Below are positions 1-9,872 of a stretch of DNA of 64,000 nucleotides, piece after piece; the stretch's first letter is position 1, and each line of letters opens with the position of its first letter. The position numbers and the translations under genes were made by a program. This stretch comes from Rhodosporidiobolus odoratus. Taxonomy: Eukaryota > Basidiomycota > Microbotryomycetes > Sporidiobolales > Sporidiobolaceae. The notes under the pieces are model-generated. The model was not told the DNA's origin. It searched no databases and saw only the letters and a list, made by a program, of their open reading frames with translations. Where the stretch lies: NCBI GenBank assembly GCA_034387635.1, contig JAOANU010000010.1, positions 1,302,001-1,366,000 of the forward strand, in the 5' to 3' direction.

Positions 1-856
1 GGGTAGAGGACTCTGAAATACGCGCCTGCATTTTCAACCCGATGGCGGCAAAGTAGCCTTCCACCGTTTTGATCCATGCTTCGCGCACCACTCGATCGTA
101 ACTGCCCTTCCACGACTGCGGAGGAGTGACCTACACTCGCACCGCGACCGCTGCCCGTTCCTCCCCCTCGAACTCCTCCTCCACAACCTCACCAGGAAGT
201 ACCGCCTCCTCCTCAATCACGGACTCCGTCTGACCACCGCGCACCGTCAAGTAACACCGCAAAATGGAGCGACGCTTCTCGAGATTCTCCAACTCCCGCC
301 TCACCACATCAACCTCAGCATCCACTGCCGAAGCCCCCGGCTGTCCAACAACCTCGCCATCTTCTCCCTTGATCGCCGCAGAAGCTGCATCTTCAGCCGC
401 CAACCGGTCCTCCTCAGCTTGAGCAAGGCGAGCTTCCTCAGCCTCGAACGCCGCACGTCGTCGGCGTCGTTCCAAGTCGGCTGCGGCGGAAGCGGCAGCA
501 CGGCGAGCGACGGAACCGGCCGATCGAATGGAGTCGGCTACGGACGTAGGGGCGATAGGTGCGAACGGGTTCCGGCTAGCCCAGGCTTGAGCCGGATTGG
601 AGAGTGTAGAGACGGGTGGAGAGGGTGCCATGGAGGAAGGAGATTCAGGAAGTTGGGTGAAGCGAGTGGAGCGACGTAAGGAGCGTTGGGCGGTAAAGAA
701 GGTGTCGTGGGCGGAAGGGGAGTAGGTAGCAGCTCGTATGAACCTAGAGCTACGGCGAGGAGGGGGAGGAGTGAGACTGGAGAGAGACGAAGAGAGGTCG
801 GAATCGGAGAGAGGGATAGGAGTCGAGGGAGTGTCCGAGGGGGAACGGTCGGACAA
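1..856 (-). pseudogene. gag of copy A (N-terminal part, interrupted by TAG)
   Basis: An open frame of 241 codons starts at 856 with a Ser/Pro-rich N-terminus, then an Ala/Glu/Arg-rich helical stretch typical of gag coiled coils, and stops at TAG (131-133). The frame continues after the stop (VTPPQSWKGSYD...) into gag-like sequence up to the window edge. The same TAG is in copy B at 6311-6313, so the lesion predates the duplication. Confidence 0.75.
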
Positions 857-1133
857 CGAAGACGAGTGAGGTCTCGAAGAGTCGGAAATGATGACAGGAT
901 AGGGGTTGTACTGTTAAAAAAGTGCTGGGGCCAGCGACGTCGACCGAGGGGAGGCCGCGGATCCAGCGAGGGTGGAGGGTAGTGTTGCTGATGTAGCGAG
1001 GTATGAGGGAGACAGCAAGAGTAACAGTGAAGAAACCCTCGTTGCTAAGGCTAAAGAAAAAAAAAGAAGAAGAAGAAGACCACCTCGAACTACAAGTCCC
1101 AACCCGATCACTCAACAATTCCCTCCAACTCAA

Positions 1134-1150
1134 CCATCCGATATCGACCA
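1134..1150 (-). other. Primer-binding site of copy A
   Basis: The minus strand reads TGGTCGATATCGGATGG one base after the LTR end. TGG matches the CCA end of a tRNA primer, so the primer 3' end would read CGATATCGACCA. I cannot say which tRNA this is. Confidence 0.6.
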
Positions 1151-1151
1151 A

Positions 1152-1297
1152 TGCTAAGGTGGACGTAGGGTGGTTCTGGAGATAGAGGAGGATTGGCAGT
1201 ACGGGTAGAGGTGAAAGTAGTGAAGAGGAAGGATGAAAGGAGAGGAAATGGAATGAAGACTCAACGTATGGGGTGTTATAGCTAGCACATGCTAGCA
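1152..1297 (-). repeat. LTR shared by copies B (3' LTR) and A (5' LTR)
   Basis: On the minus strand the repeat starts TGCTAGCA and ends TTAGCA, giving the short inverted ends TGCTA/TAGCA expected of an LTR. It is bounded by a polypurine tract on one side and a TGG-starting primer-binding site on the other. It differs from the LTR at 7334-7479 at three of 146 positions (about 2%), so the insertion is fairly young. The terminal motif is nearly a palindrome (GCTAGCACATGCTAGC); the other LTR has the perfect 16-bp form. Confidence 0.88.
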
Positions 1298-1310
1298 CCC
1301 ACCCCCCCAG
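1298..1310 (-). other. Polypurine tract of copy B
   Basis: The minus strand reads CTGGGGGGGTGGG and abuts the TGCTAGCA end of the 3' LTR directly, which is where the plus-strand primer of an LTR retrotransposon lies. It also marks where the homology between the two LTR flanks ends. Confidence 0.75.
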
Positions 1311-1320
1311 AAGACGAAGC

Positions 1321-3167
1321 CTAAAGGTTCGTAAGTGAAACCAAGAAAGCCCCAACTCGACGCCGTGCTCCTCGAATGGGATTTGCCCCCCGCTTCGCGG
1401 CGTCCAGCGCCGCTTCCCTAGCCAGGAAATCCCGCAAGGCGTCGGGAGCCGTCTCCCGCAGCTCGTCCTCTGGGCGCCACTGGTCGTCCGCCTCGCTATA
1501 CCCCAAGTACCGCACCCGGAACACCCGCTTCTTCCTCACCACCTTAACCGCCACCAACTTCTCCACCTCCCATTCTGCATCGGCACCATCGGTAGCAGGA
1601 ATGACCGGCAGAGGTTGAGAGAGAGAACGGGCCGGGAAGCGGGAGTCATCGTTGGCGAAGTGGGGTCGGAGTTTAGAGGCGTGGATGCGGGGATGGAGAC
1701 GGAGATGAGGGGGAAAATCGACGGTGTAGACGGATTTGGACGAATCAGCAGTGAGGATGGGGAAGGGACCGACGAAACGAGGAACGAATTTGTGGGCAAG
1801 GCCCGCAGGGAACCGCATACCCGCGGTTGAAACGTAGACCTTCTCGCCGACGATGAATTTCGGAGAGTCGGCGCGTCGTCCCTTGTTGCCTTGGTGTACC
1901 ATGTCGACCCGAGCGGAGATGATCGCGTCTGTGGCTCGCAACCAATCGAGACGAGCGCGATCACCTCGAGAGTCGGCCGACGAGTTCCCACTGGCAACCC
2001 ATGAATCGACGGGCCACGGCGATGGAAGGAAACCGTAAACGAGTTCGAACGGAGCCAAGGCGGTCGCCGCCGCCGGCGCACAGTTAAGCGCAAACTCAAC
2101 CGTAGTAACCTTAGACGCCCAATCGTCGGGACAATCGGCGCAGAGGATGCGCAGAGTCGTGCCGACGGACTTGTTGGTCACCTCGCTGCGACCGTCCGTC
2201 TGGGGATGGGCGGAGGTGGACATCTTCAGGTTGACTCCTGCTCGACGGTGAAGGGCGCGCCAAAAGGCCGAAGTAAACTTTGGGTCGCGGTCTGAGATGA
2301 GACTGATCTGAGAGCCGAAGCGGCGGTAAACATGGTCGAAGAGTACTTGCGCTACTTCCTCGGCGGACGCCGTCGACGGAAGCGGCATGAGCACTACCAT
2401 TTTGCTGAGGGGCAGGTTGCGGTGAGGATGGAGTCGACAAGTCGACCTTGGTAGAGTGCTGGGGGTAAGCCGACCACGAAATCGATCCCGGCCCACGCCC
2501 ACGGACGAAGCGGCACGTCCAGTGGGTGGAGAAGGCCGAAAGGCTTGGCCGGCACGCTTTTGCCACGGGCACAGGGCTCGCAAGACGAGCAGTAGTCCTG
2601 CACATCCTTATGCATACTAGACCACCAGAACGAGCGACGGGCCCATCCCAGTGTCTTAGCTGCGCCCTGATGACCCACGGTCTCATGGGCGAGGCGAACG
2701 ACTTCCTCGACGAACGTCGAGGTTGGAAGGTCGCCCGGCGCCGGTAGAGGTTGATCTCGTGGGACGATTAGGCGGAAACTGTCGCCCTCCACCATGTAGA
2801 GCACGCCGTCCTGGACTGCAAACGAGGGAAACGCCTCGGGTGCAGCCAGAACCTTCTTCCCCAAGGTATCCTCCGCGATCGCCGAAGGCAGCAACGTGAG
2901 GAATTCCTGGGGAAGACCACTTGTCAGTCTCGAGATAGAAGGAACGGGAAGCGGAAGGAGAGGAGAAACGAGAGTGGACTTCCCGGGACCCGCAGCATCT
3001 CCCACAGAGACAAGCGAGGCGATGGCCATCATAGCCCGCTTGGACGGTTCCCTAGCAAAAGGTGCGTAGTCATCCGCAGCAGGCGACGGCTCTTGAGCCT
3101 CGCGAAGCGTCGAGGAGCCCTCAGTTTGCATCAACTCAGCCAACCTCGAAAGAGAATCTGCCAACAC
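1321..3167 (-). pseudogene. Integrase with chromodomain, copy B (frameshifted)
   Basis: The first part (3167-2394) begins at the end of RNase H (VLADSLSR) and carries the HHCC zinc domain (HETVGHQG ... CSSCEPC) and the first catalytic Asp in GIDFVVGLP. The frame then breaks at a C4 run near 2413 and continues in the next frame to 1321. That second part has the second Asp in SDRDPKF, the catalytic Glu after HPQTDGRSE, a GPY/F-like region (FVGPFPI), and a C-terminal chromodomain (EWEVEKLVAVKVVRKK, YLGYSEADDQWRPEDEL). The chromodomain in this family steers insertion to chromatin bearing histone methyl marks. Adding one C would restore the frame, so either a true mutation or a homopolymer error is possible. 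Confidence 0.9.
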
Positions 3168-3191
3168 GTTGTTCGTCCCAGGAATAAATTC

Positions 3192-4343
3192 CTAGTCGAA
3201 ATCAAACTGCGACAGAGTCTCCCATAACCGCACATGCCGCCGAGTTTGCTTCGGCGGCTGCGTATGGTAAGTCTTGAGAGGTTCATGGTCATGGCGTAGG
3301 GTCGCGAAGATGATTTCCAGGTAACGGAGGTGGGCTCTGCGAGTGAAAGAGTACACAAACACGTCGTCGTAGAAGCAGTCCAGGAACCGTCCAATGGCGT
3401 TGGAAAACATCATGTAGCACACACGATGCATCGTGTCGGGTGCATTACAGTCACCTTGCTGCATAACCCGAGAGACGAAAGTCCCATTCTTGGTGACGAA
3501 CCCCGACCGGTTGACCGACTCCCAATTGAGTCGGATCTGCTCATATGCCTTCTTGAAATCCAGCTTAGAGCGAACCGGGTGCCCTGCAAAGTTGCTTCTC
3601 ACCTGCCTCATATCCGGGATGGGAGAAGCGGTTCGAACAGTATTTGCATTTCGGGGCTTGAGGTTAATCACGAAGCGAGCCTGAGAAGGATCATGTTTAG
3701 GCACCGCGAACATGCTACACGCACTTTCCAGCGCCTTGGGGGACCAATATCCTGTCTCAACAAATTTGAGAAGGTGAGCAGACCATTGCTTCGCATACCT
3801 ATCCGGCATCCCAATGACACGCGGAGGGATTTTCAATCCCTCCACCAGCTCAGTAATGTCATGGTTGATCGGCCGGAATGGAGGAAGGCGGTCTGGGAGA
3901 TCGTCTACGAAAACATCATCGAAACGGCGAATGAGTTCCGCTAACCGTTGCTGGGCATCCTCCTCCGAGATATCGGGAAGAGAAGGGTCATCATCGACAA
4001 TATCCAGTAGCGGGTTGCAAGGCTCATAATCAACGTAGTCTTCCAGTCCAGGAACCCCGGCAGCGAGAGCGCACAGGAAGAAATCGGTTTGCTCACCGTC
4101 CGTCATCGGACGCTTCTCGAACCCAAGGTTCTCGAAGTTCCGCTCCGGTTGGAGAGAGAACCGCCCAGACTGGAAGTCATAGACCTCTTCACTTGGCCCT
4201 CGGGCACGAAGAAGAGGCTCGACGCTGAAACCGCCGTCCCCGAGTCGCGCAGCCAAGGGACGCCAAGTATGGCATCGATCCCTGGAGGTAATGGCGCAAC
4301 AAAGAAGCTGCGGGTTGCTTGCTCTACAGTGCCTACCGTACAA
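3192..4343 (-). pseudogene. Reverse transcriptase with internal RT/RNase H deletion, copy B
   Basis: Ty3-type RT blocks are visible: FVINLKPRNANT, LDFKKAYEQIRL, the template-grip region MQQGDCNAP and the catalytic box CFYDDVFVYS (Y-D-D). Soon after, HLRYLEIIFATLR runs directly into DHEPLKTY, which belongs to the last third of RNase H, so the RT thumb/connection and the RNase H active-site region are missing without loss of frame. The frame ends at TAG just before EFIPGTNNVLADSLSR, the usual RNase H end. The 5' boundary overlaps the protease frame because of a further frameshift near 4190. The product would lack RNase H activity. Confidence 0.88.
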
Positions 4344-4795
4344 GGGACCGTCGTAAACAACGCTAGCCGAACGGAGTGACCGTCGGATCCCAGGTCGGCA
4401 TGAACCGGAGCCACCAACCGCCTCAACTCGAAGCCATACCGGAGCGCAAACTCAGAGGAGATGATATCCGCTTGCGACCCCGAGTCGAAAAGAGCAACCG
4501 CTGACTCGCCATCGAGTTGCACTGCCGCGGTCAACGGGTCAGGTGCAATCTCCGGCTCGACCATGGCGGGTTTGGGGCGCCGATTGCGGTGCTTAGCAGC
4601 TCGCCGCTTTCGTTTCCGTTCGCTAAGGCTAGTCCCGGAAGGAGACCTTGTCTCAATACTTCCAGTTTCACTCGCTACTAGGTTACTTAGGCTTGATACT
4701 ATGCTCCCGCTTTCATCCCCGCTCTTTCCTTCTCGCTCAGGTCCCACCCCTGGATCGACGGAACCTCCCGGACCAGGGTCGGCAGACTGGACCAC
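4103..4795 (-). pseudogene. Retrotransposon aspartic protease, copy B
   Basis: A pepsin-like retroviral protease domain is seen in the second half of the frame: the active-site motif ALFDSGSQADII (D-S-G) and the flap-distal ILGVPWL motif that closes the domain. It is preceded by a basic stretch. The frame leaves the polyprotein at EGQVKRS; the natural continuation (EEVYDFQSGRFSLQP) is in another frame. The region 4796-5349 between protease and gag is a low-complexity Ser/Pro/Thr-rich linker with several stops and no recognised domain. Confidence 0.85.
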
Positions 4796-5349
4796 TAGGT
4801 CGAAGGTGTCACCCTGACCTAATGGGACGCCCGCATCGAGGTCGACGGGATCACCCGGACTCGACGCGTTGTTGACTTCCCCGTCGACGGAGTCACCCGG
4901 ACAAGGAGCGTTGATGTCTCGCCCACCATCACGGATTCACCCGGAGGTGGGCAAGGAGGAACCCCCGATCCCGCAGTCTTGATTCCCGCGACGACGACCC
5001 GGTTTGAGTCTTGAGGAGGCGAAGTCGGAGTCGACATGGAATCGCTGAATGCGGAGAAGTGGGGGGCGAGGACAGGAGGCAAAAGGGAGGAAGGGGGAGT
5101 GTTCACAATGAGAAAAGGGAGTAAGCGAGCGATCACCTGACAAAGAAGATCCGTCGAGGCGACCTCTCGCCCATCAGAACGCATAACCGCCGCTACCTTA
5201 GAGCATAAGCACGAATGCTGCTCGGTGCGACGGGGCGACTCATCATGGGGCGAGGAGAGTAACGGAGGAAGATCATGGGTCGACGTGCAAGGTTTACCAT
5301 CCCTTACACGTCGCCTACTTTTCCCGTACTCGAGTCGCCACCTCCAACA

Positions 5350-7036
5350 TCAGACTCGTTCCCAAGGTCTGGAGGGACCGAGTATGACGCCGGAAGCGAA
5401 CCGTTGGCGTCCGTCCAGCTTCAGGCGGAAGGCGGCAATAGTTACCCCCGAAGGATCCTTGCGAGGGTGAGCACACGACGTTGAGTAGTGCTTATCGAAG
5501 CGGCCGCAGTTATAGCAGTAAACCGCTTGAGGGGGCGTTTGGCTCGCATCCCGTGACCACTCCCCGCGGGAAGCAATCGGATGGGCCTTTTGCCACTCCT
5601 CAGCGCGGGCACGCCAGCGAACCGTCTTCTCACTTCCTGCACCAGGACCTGTGGGAGCAGAAGGGGAGTGAGTACCGGAGCTAGCCTTCTTAGGAGCAGA
5701 AGAGGGAGACGAGGAAGGAACTCCCCCCAGTCTTCTTGAGAGACGACGAGAACGAGTCGAGTCCGTCAGCCGTAGCAGCAAGGTCGATGTGCTTGGCGAG
5801 GGTGCTCGGGGCTCGTCCCATCGTCCTCAGGGTGGCTAACTGCGTCTTGAGGTACTCGCGGTAGTTGCTGTTGAGGCCTGCAACGAACGAGGAAATACGA
5901 TCCGCCTCATCGATAGTCCGATCGAAGCACGCATCCGCAAGCGTCTCCAACTTAGCCCCGAAATCCCTTGCCCGGAGGCTTCCCTGACGGGCGGATCGGT
6001 AGGCTAAGAGGGCTGCATCCGCGGCCTGATCGTCCTTCCAATGAGAGCGAATCGCCTCGATAACCTGCGAAGCAGAAGTGAAAGGGGTACGGCGATGGCG
6101 AGCATCGAACCAGGCCAAGGCACTGAGGCCATTGACAGGGTCCGGAGAGAATAGGGAGCGAAGGATATGGAATGGGTAGGGGGTAGAGGACTCTGAAATA
6201 CGCGCCTGCATTTTCAACCCGATGGCGGCAAAGTAGCCTTCCACCGTTTTGATCCATGCTTCGCGCACCACTCGATCGTAACTGCCCTTCCACGACTGCG
6301 GAGGAGTGACCTACACTCGCACCGCGACCGCTGCCCGTTCCTCCCCCTCGAACTCCTCCTCCACAACCTCACCAGGAAGTACCGCCTCCTCCTCAATCAC
6401 GGACTCCGTCTGACCACCGCGCACCGTCAAGTAACACCGCAAAATGGAGCGACGCTTCTCGAGATTCTCCAACTCCCGCCTCACCACATCAACCTCAGCA
6501 TCCACTGCCGAAGCCCCCGGCTGTCCAACAACCTCGCCATCTTCTCCCTTGATCGCCGCAGAAGCTGCATCTTCAGCCGCCAACCGGTCCTCCTCAGCTT
6601 GAGCAAGGCGAGCTTCCTCAGCCTCGAACGCCGCACGTCGTCGGCGTCGTTCCAAGTCGGCTGCGGCGGAAGCGGCAGCACGGCGAGCGACGGAACCGGC
6701 CGATCGAATGGAGTCGGCTACGGACGTAGGGGCGATAGGTGCGAACGGGTTCCGGCTAGCCCAGGCTTGAGCCGGATTGGAGAGTGTAGAGACGGGTGGA
6801 GAGGGTGCCATGGAGGAAGGAGATTCAGGAAGTTGGGTGAAGCGAGTGGAGCGACGTAAGGAGCGTTGGGCGGTAAAGAAGGTGTCGTGGGCGGAAGGGG
6901 AGTAGGTAGCAGCTCGTATGAACCTAGAGCTACGGCGAGGAGGGGGAGGAGTGAGACTGGAGAGAGACGAAGAGAGGTCGGAATCGGAGAGAGGGATAGG
7001 AGTCGAGGGAGTGTCCGAGGGGGAACGGTCGGACAA
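5350..7036 (-). pseudogene. gag of copy B (one stop, one frameshift)
   Basis: Three pieces read in order. The N-terminal coiled-coil part (7036-6311) ends in TAG. The capsid-like part (about 6310-5690) has AWIKTVEGYFAAIGLK and YREYLKTQL. The zinc-knuckle part (5781-5350) has CYNCGRFDKHYSTSC. The first two are in the same frame with only the TAG between them. The third is reached by a one-base shift at a G6 run near 5730. The knuckle has spacing CX2CX5HX4C, one residue longer than the usual CX2CX4HX4C. Confidence 0.85.
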
Positions 7037-7315
7037 CGAAGACGAGTGAGGTCTCGAAGAGTCGGAAATGATGACAGGATAGGGGTTGTACTGTTAAAAA
7101 AGTGCTGGGGCCAGCGACGTCGACCGAGGGGAGGCCGCGGATCCAGCGAGGGTGGAGGGTAGTGTTGCTGATGTAGCGAGGTATGAGCGAGACAGCAAGA
7201 GTAACAGTGAAGAAACCCTCGTTGCTAAGGCTAAAGAAAAAAAAAGAAGAAGAAGAAGACCACCTCGAACTACAAAAGTCCCAACCCGATCACTCAACAA
7301 TTCCCTCCAACTCAA

Positions 7316-7332
7316 CCATCCGATATCGACCA
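7316..7332 (-). other. Primer-binding site of copy B
   Basis: Identical to the site of copy A: TGGTCGATATCGGATGG on the minus strand, one base after the LTR end. Confidence 0.6.
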
Positions 7333-7333
7333 A

Positions 7334-7479
7334 TGCTAAGGTGGACGTAGGGTGGTTCTGGAGATAGAGGAGGATTGGCAGTACGGGTAGAGGTGAAAGT
7401 AGTGAAGAGGAAGGATGAAAGGAGAGGAAAAGGAATGAAGACTTAACGTATGGGGTGTTATAGCTAGCACGTGCTAGCA
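7334..7479 (-). repeat. 5' LTR of copy B
   Basis: A 146-bp repeat ending at the point where homology with the shared LTR stops (7479). Its start on the minus strand contains the perfect 16-bp palindrome GCTAGCACGTGCTAGC. The next bases (CTTGT from 7480) would be one copy of the target-site duplication. The partner copy would lie beyond copy A, outside the window. Confidence 0.88.
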
Positions 7480-9483
7480 CTTGTTGTTCGCGATTGGCGG
7501 AGAGTATCTCCGAGAAGATTCGACACTGCTCCTCCTGCAGCTTCGATGAGAGTATAACCTCGTCCTTGTGCGAGCCGACCGTCATCTTGACCGTCAAGCC
7601 GCCCGTCATTTCCCTCACAGGCTTTCCGACCGAGAACCCCCACCATCCACCGGCTTTCTGCACCCTTTGATCGGTGAGCGACTTCGATGCAGTCTTCTGT
7701 CCAGGCACCGTGACCCGCCTTGTGGAGACTTGGATAGTAGGGCGGGGCTTTGGAGTGCTCTGACTCGATGCCTCGGAGTTGATCTTGGGTCGACGTGCTG
7801 AAGACGTTGCCATGGGTAGTAGGGACGGCTTGTCGGCTGGTGAAGGTGATGTGTTGGTGTTTGCCATTGCGAAAGACAAAAGGGCACCAACGCACGGAGA
7901 ACGGCCTTGTTTCCCATGTTCACGCTGACCGTACCGCTGCCTGTCGAGACAGAAACCCGTTTAGTCATGATGCGAATGCCGGTCCTCGGAGTCGCAGTAG
8001 CGGTTGTCGAGGCATGTCCGCTACCGGGCAAAGAAGGAGTAGGACGAGGAGGCGGCTCTTGTATGGTTTCAGGGCGAATAGATGCACGCTGTACTACAGT
8101 AGGCAGTGAATAGGGGGGTTTAAGACGAGGAGATCTGGAAGGTGAAACATCTGTGGAAGGCGGAGAGGATCGCTCAATGATTTGAAGGTGGCAATGAACG
8201 GTAGGAACTTACCTGATCCTGCTGGCGGCGCTACAGCCGTACGCGTCACGAGATTGATGGCGTGCGGACCAGCAGCATGCTGCATTGACGGGCGAGTCTC
8301 GATGCTGGCCTTACCGGCATCAACGTCTGGTCCTGCATAGAGCGATTCAGTTCAGATCAGTGTGAGCCTCCAGGAACGGAGCGGATCGGGACAACGTACG
8401 GATAGTACCATAGTGCGCATGCGGCAGGTCGTCCTCCTGAGTTGCACCTGCGGCGGTCGAGGCGGCTACGGTGAGCAGGACAGGAAAAAGCGAAAAACCG
8501 TGCAAGAGACGGATTAGAGGGAATCAGCCAACAGCAAAGTAGGGTCTTCAGAAGGAAGACGCACAAAACGAGACCCTTGTGACCGCGAGCGAGCTGCCGG
8601 CGTTCTCTTCGGCGGGGGAAAGATGGACTGCACCGTCCGTCAGGAAAAGGCAGTATTAGCGGGAGGACTGCTACGCAAAAACCTGACGGTACCAGCGCAC
8701 CATTGACTGCGCTCAAGTCTGCAGAGAAGAGCCCATGAGTGACCAACAAACCTGTAGATGGCGATAGGATGTTACCTTGGCAAAGATCTCTGGCGACCGC
8801 TTTGTCTATCAGCACATGTGATACAAGGCCTTGACGACGGTGGGGAGAGTAAGGCTCTGCTGTTTTGGGAAATAGTAGAAGGGAATGAATCGAGTTGAAA
8901 CGTCAATTTGTCGTCCATGCAAGCATATTACTTCCCGACTCATGTCTACAACGGCATGGATCAGCGTACTGAGCTGCGTCCATGAGCCACCACGAACCCT
9001 CGGCTCTCTTCCTTTGTCCGTCTCCACCGCTCCCTTCTCGAAGAACCGCTTCAGTCCATCTCGCCTCGACACCCCGTCACCAGCATCCGCCGCTACCAGT
9101 GTAGCACGTGTTGTCGATATGGTATCGGACGAGGTATAGAGGATGGAAGGACTTGCGGGGCGCGAAGCGAGGACGAAGATAGGGTCATCGGCTTGTTCTG
9201 CCGGGAGACGAAGCGGATTCGAGAGAGAAGGTAGGGCAAGATGGTGGCGGGTTCAGGCGGTGTTTACATGTAAGTCTTGCTCTTTGCCGATGCCTGGTGG
9301 TACGGAGTCGAGTTGCGGGCGCGAGGTGGACGCAACCGCGGATGAGGCCAAAATGAAGCCTGCTGGAGGATTCTGGGTAGCGTGTATCGAAGGCGGAGCG
9401 TGCTTGGCGTTCAGGGTATCCATTGTATACGTAGGAAGCTGGGAAAGTGGTGTAGTAAGATGAGGAACAGGAGAAGATGTCAC
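7480..9483 (-). pseudogene. Multi-exon gene of unknown function, truncated by LTR retrotransposon insertion
   Basis: A minus-strand gene can be followed through many short exons with clean GT-AG introns, for example those ending near 8760, 8705, 8470, 8340, 8215-8155 and 7880-7820. The last intron is supported by frame: splicing joins NMGNKAVL to DKPSLLPM. The start is ATG 9483 or 9423 (MDTLNAKH). The piece before the element ends SEILSANREQQ at 7480, where the LTR begins. I recognise no domain; the protein is rich in Pro/Ser/Thr with basic patches. The exon around 9070-8900 (SRRDGLKRFFEKGAVETDKG) is well formed. The C-terminus, if it still exists, lies beyond the tandem element. Confidence 0.55.
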
Positions 9484-9872
9484 ATGTCAAGCTTGTCAAG
9501 TGGCGCTTCGTCAAAATCAACTTTTCTCGCAATTCTCCCGCTCATCATTCATGTCCTCATCCAGAGCAACCAAACATCTTCTCCAGCGACTCGAGGTCGC
9601 AGTCTATCTTAATCACCGTCCAGTCGGCATCTTGTGTAGGAAATCTACTTTGACTTCACTTGCGTTGAAAGTGAATTGTCTCTCTTGTATTGACCCCGGA
9701 CTAACTGCTTGCGATGCGTGCTGATTCACTTCTACGATGTACAGCAATATATCCCCTTCCTTACTCGCCTTTCTACCAATGCCGGCCTTCTCGTAGCTGA
9801 CTTTTCGGATGCGGACCAGCAAGTGTACGCCATCTCGTCTCTAGTCTGTTGTGGAGCCGGATATGCTCAGAC

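Larger units (their letters stand above)
1..1297 (-). mobile_element. LTR retrotransposon copy A, 5' portion only (cut by window edge)
   Basis: This stretch repeats 6181-7479 almost base for base; I see one substitution and a 2-nt length difference in the leader, plus three substitutions in the LTR. It holds, in minus orientation, a 5' LTR (1152-1297), primer-binding site, leader and the start of gag, and then leaves the window at base 1. It is therefore a second element in the same orientation, lying immediately downstream of copy B and sharing its LTR. Whether the rest of copy A is intact cannot be seen. A tandem of this kind normally arises by LTR-LTR recombination or by insertion into an existing LTR. 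An assembly duplication is the main alternative. Confidence 0.85.
1152..7479 (-). mobile_element. Ty3/gypsy chromovirus-type LTR retrotransposon, copy B, complete but degenerate
   Basis: Reading the minus strand from 7479 the order is: 146-bp LTR, primer-binding site, gag with a zinc knuckle, aspartic protease, reverse transcriptase, RNase H remnant, integrase with HHCC and DDE residues, chromodomain, G-rich polypurine tract, LTR. PR-RT-RH-IN order and a C-terminal chromodomain are the marks of chromoviruses. Copy B spans about 6.3 kb. It cannot code for a working polyprotein: gag has an in-frame TAG and a frameshift, PR and RT are out of frame, RT runs straight into the end of RNase H followed by a TAG, and integrase has a frameshift. 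Two of the indels sit in homopolymers (G6, C4), so some could be sequencing errors. Confidence 0.93.

Noticed and set aside
686..982. Plus-strand Arg/Gly-rich frames repeated at 6866-7162
   Set aside because: Antisense of gag and its leader, duplicated only because the retrotransposon is.
2394..2440. Programmed ribosomal frameshift between the two integrase frames
   Set aside because: Retroelement recoding occurs between gag and pol, not inside integrase. A lost C in a C4 run explains it better.
5700..5781. +1 programmed frameshift at G6 in gag
   Set aside because: It lies before the zinc knuckle, not at the gag-pol border. An indel in a homopolymer is simpler, especially beside the other lesions.
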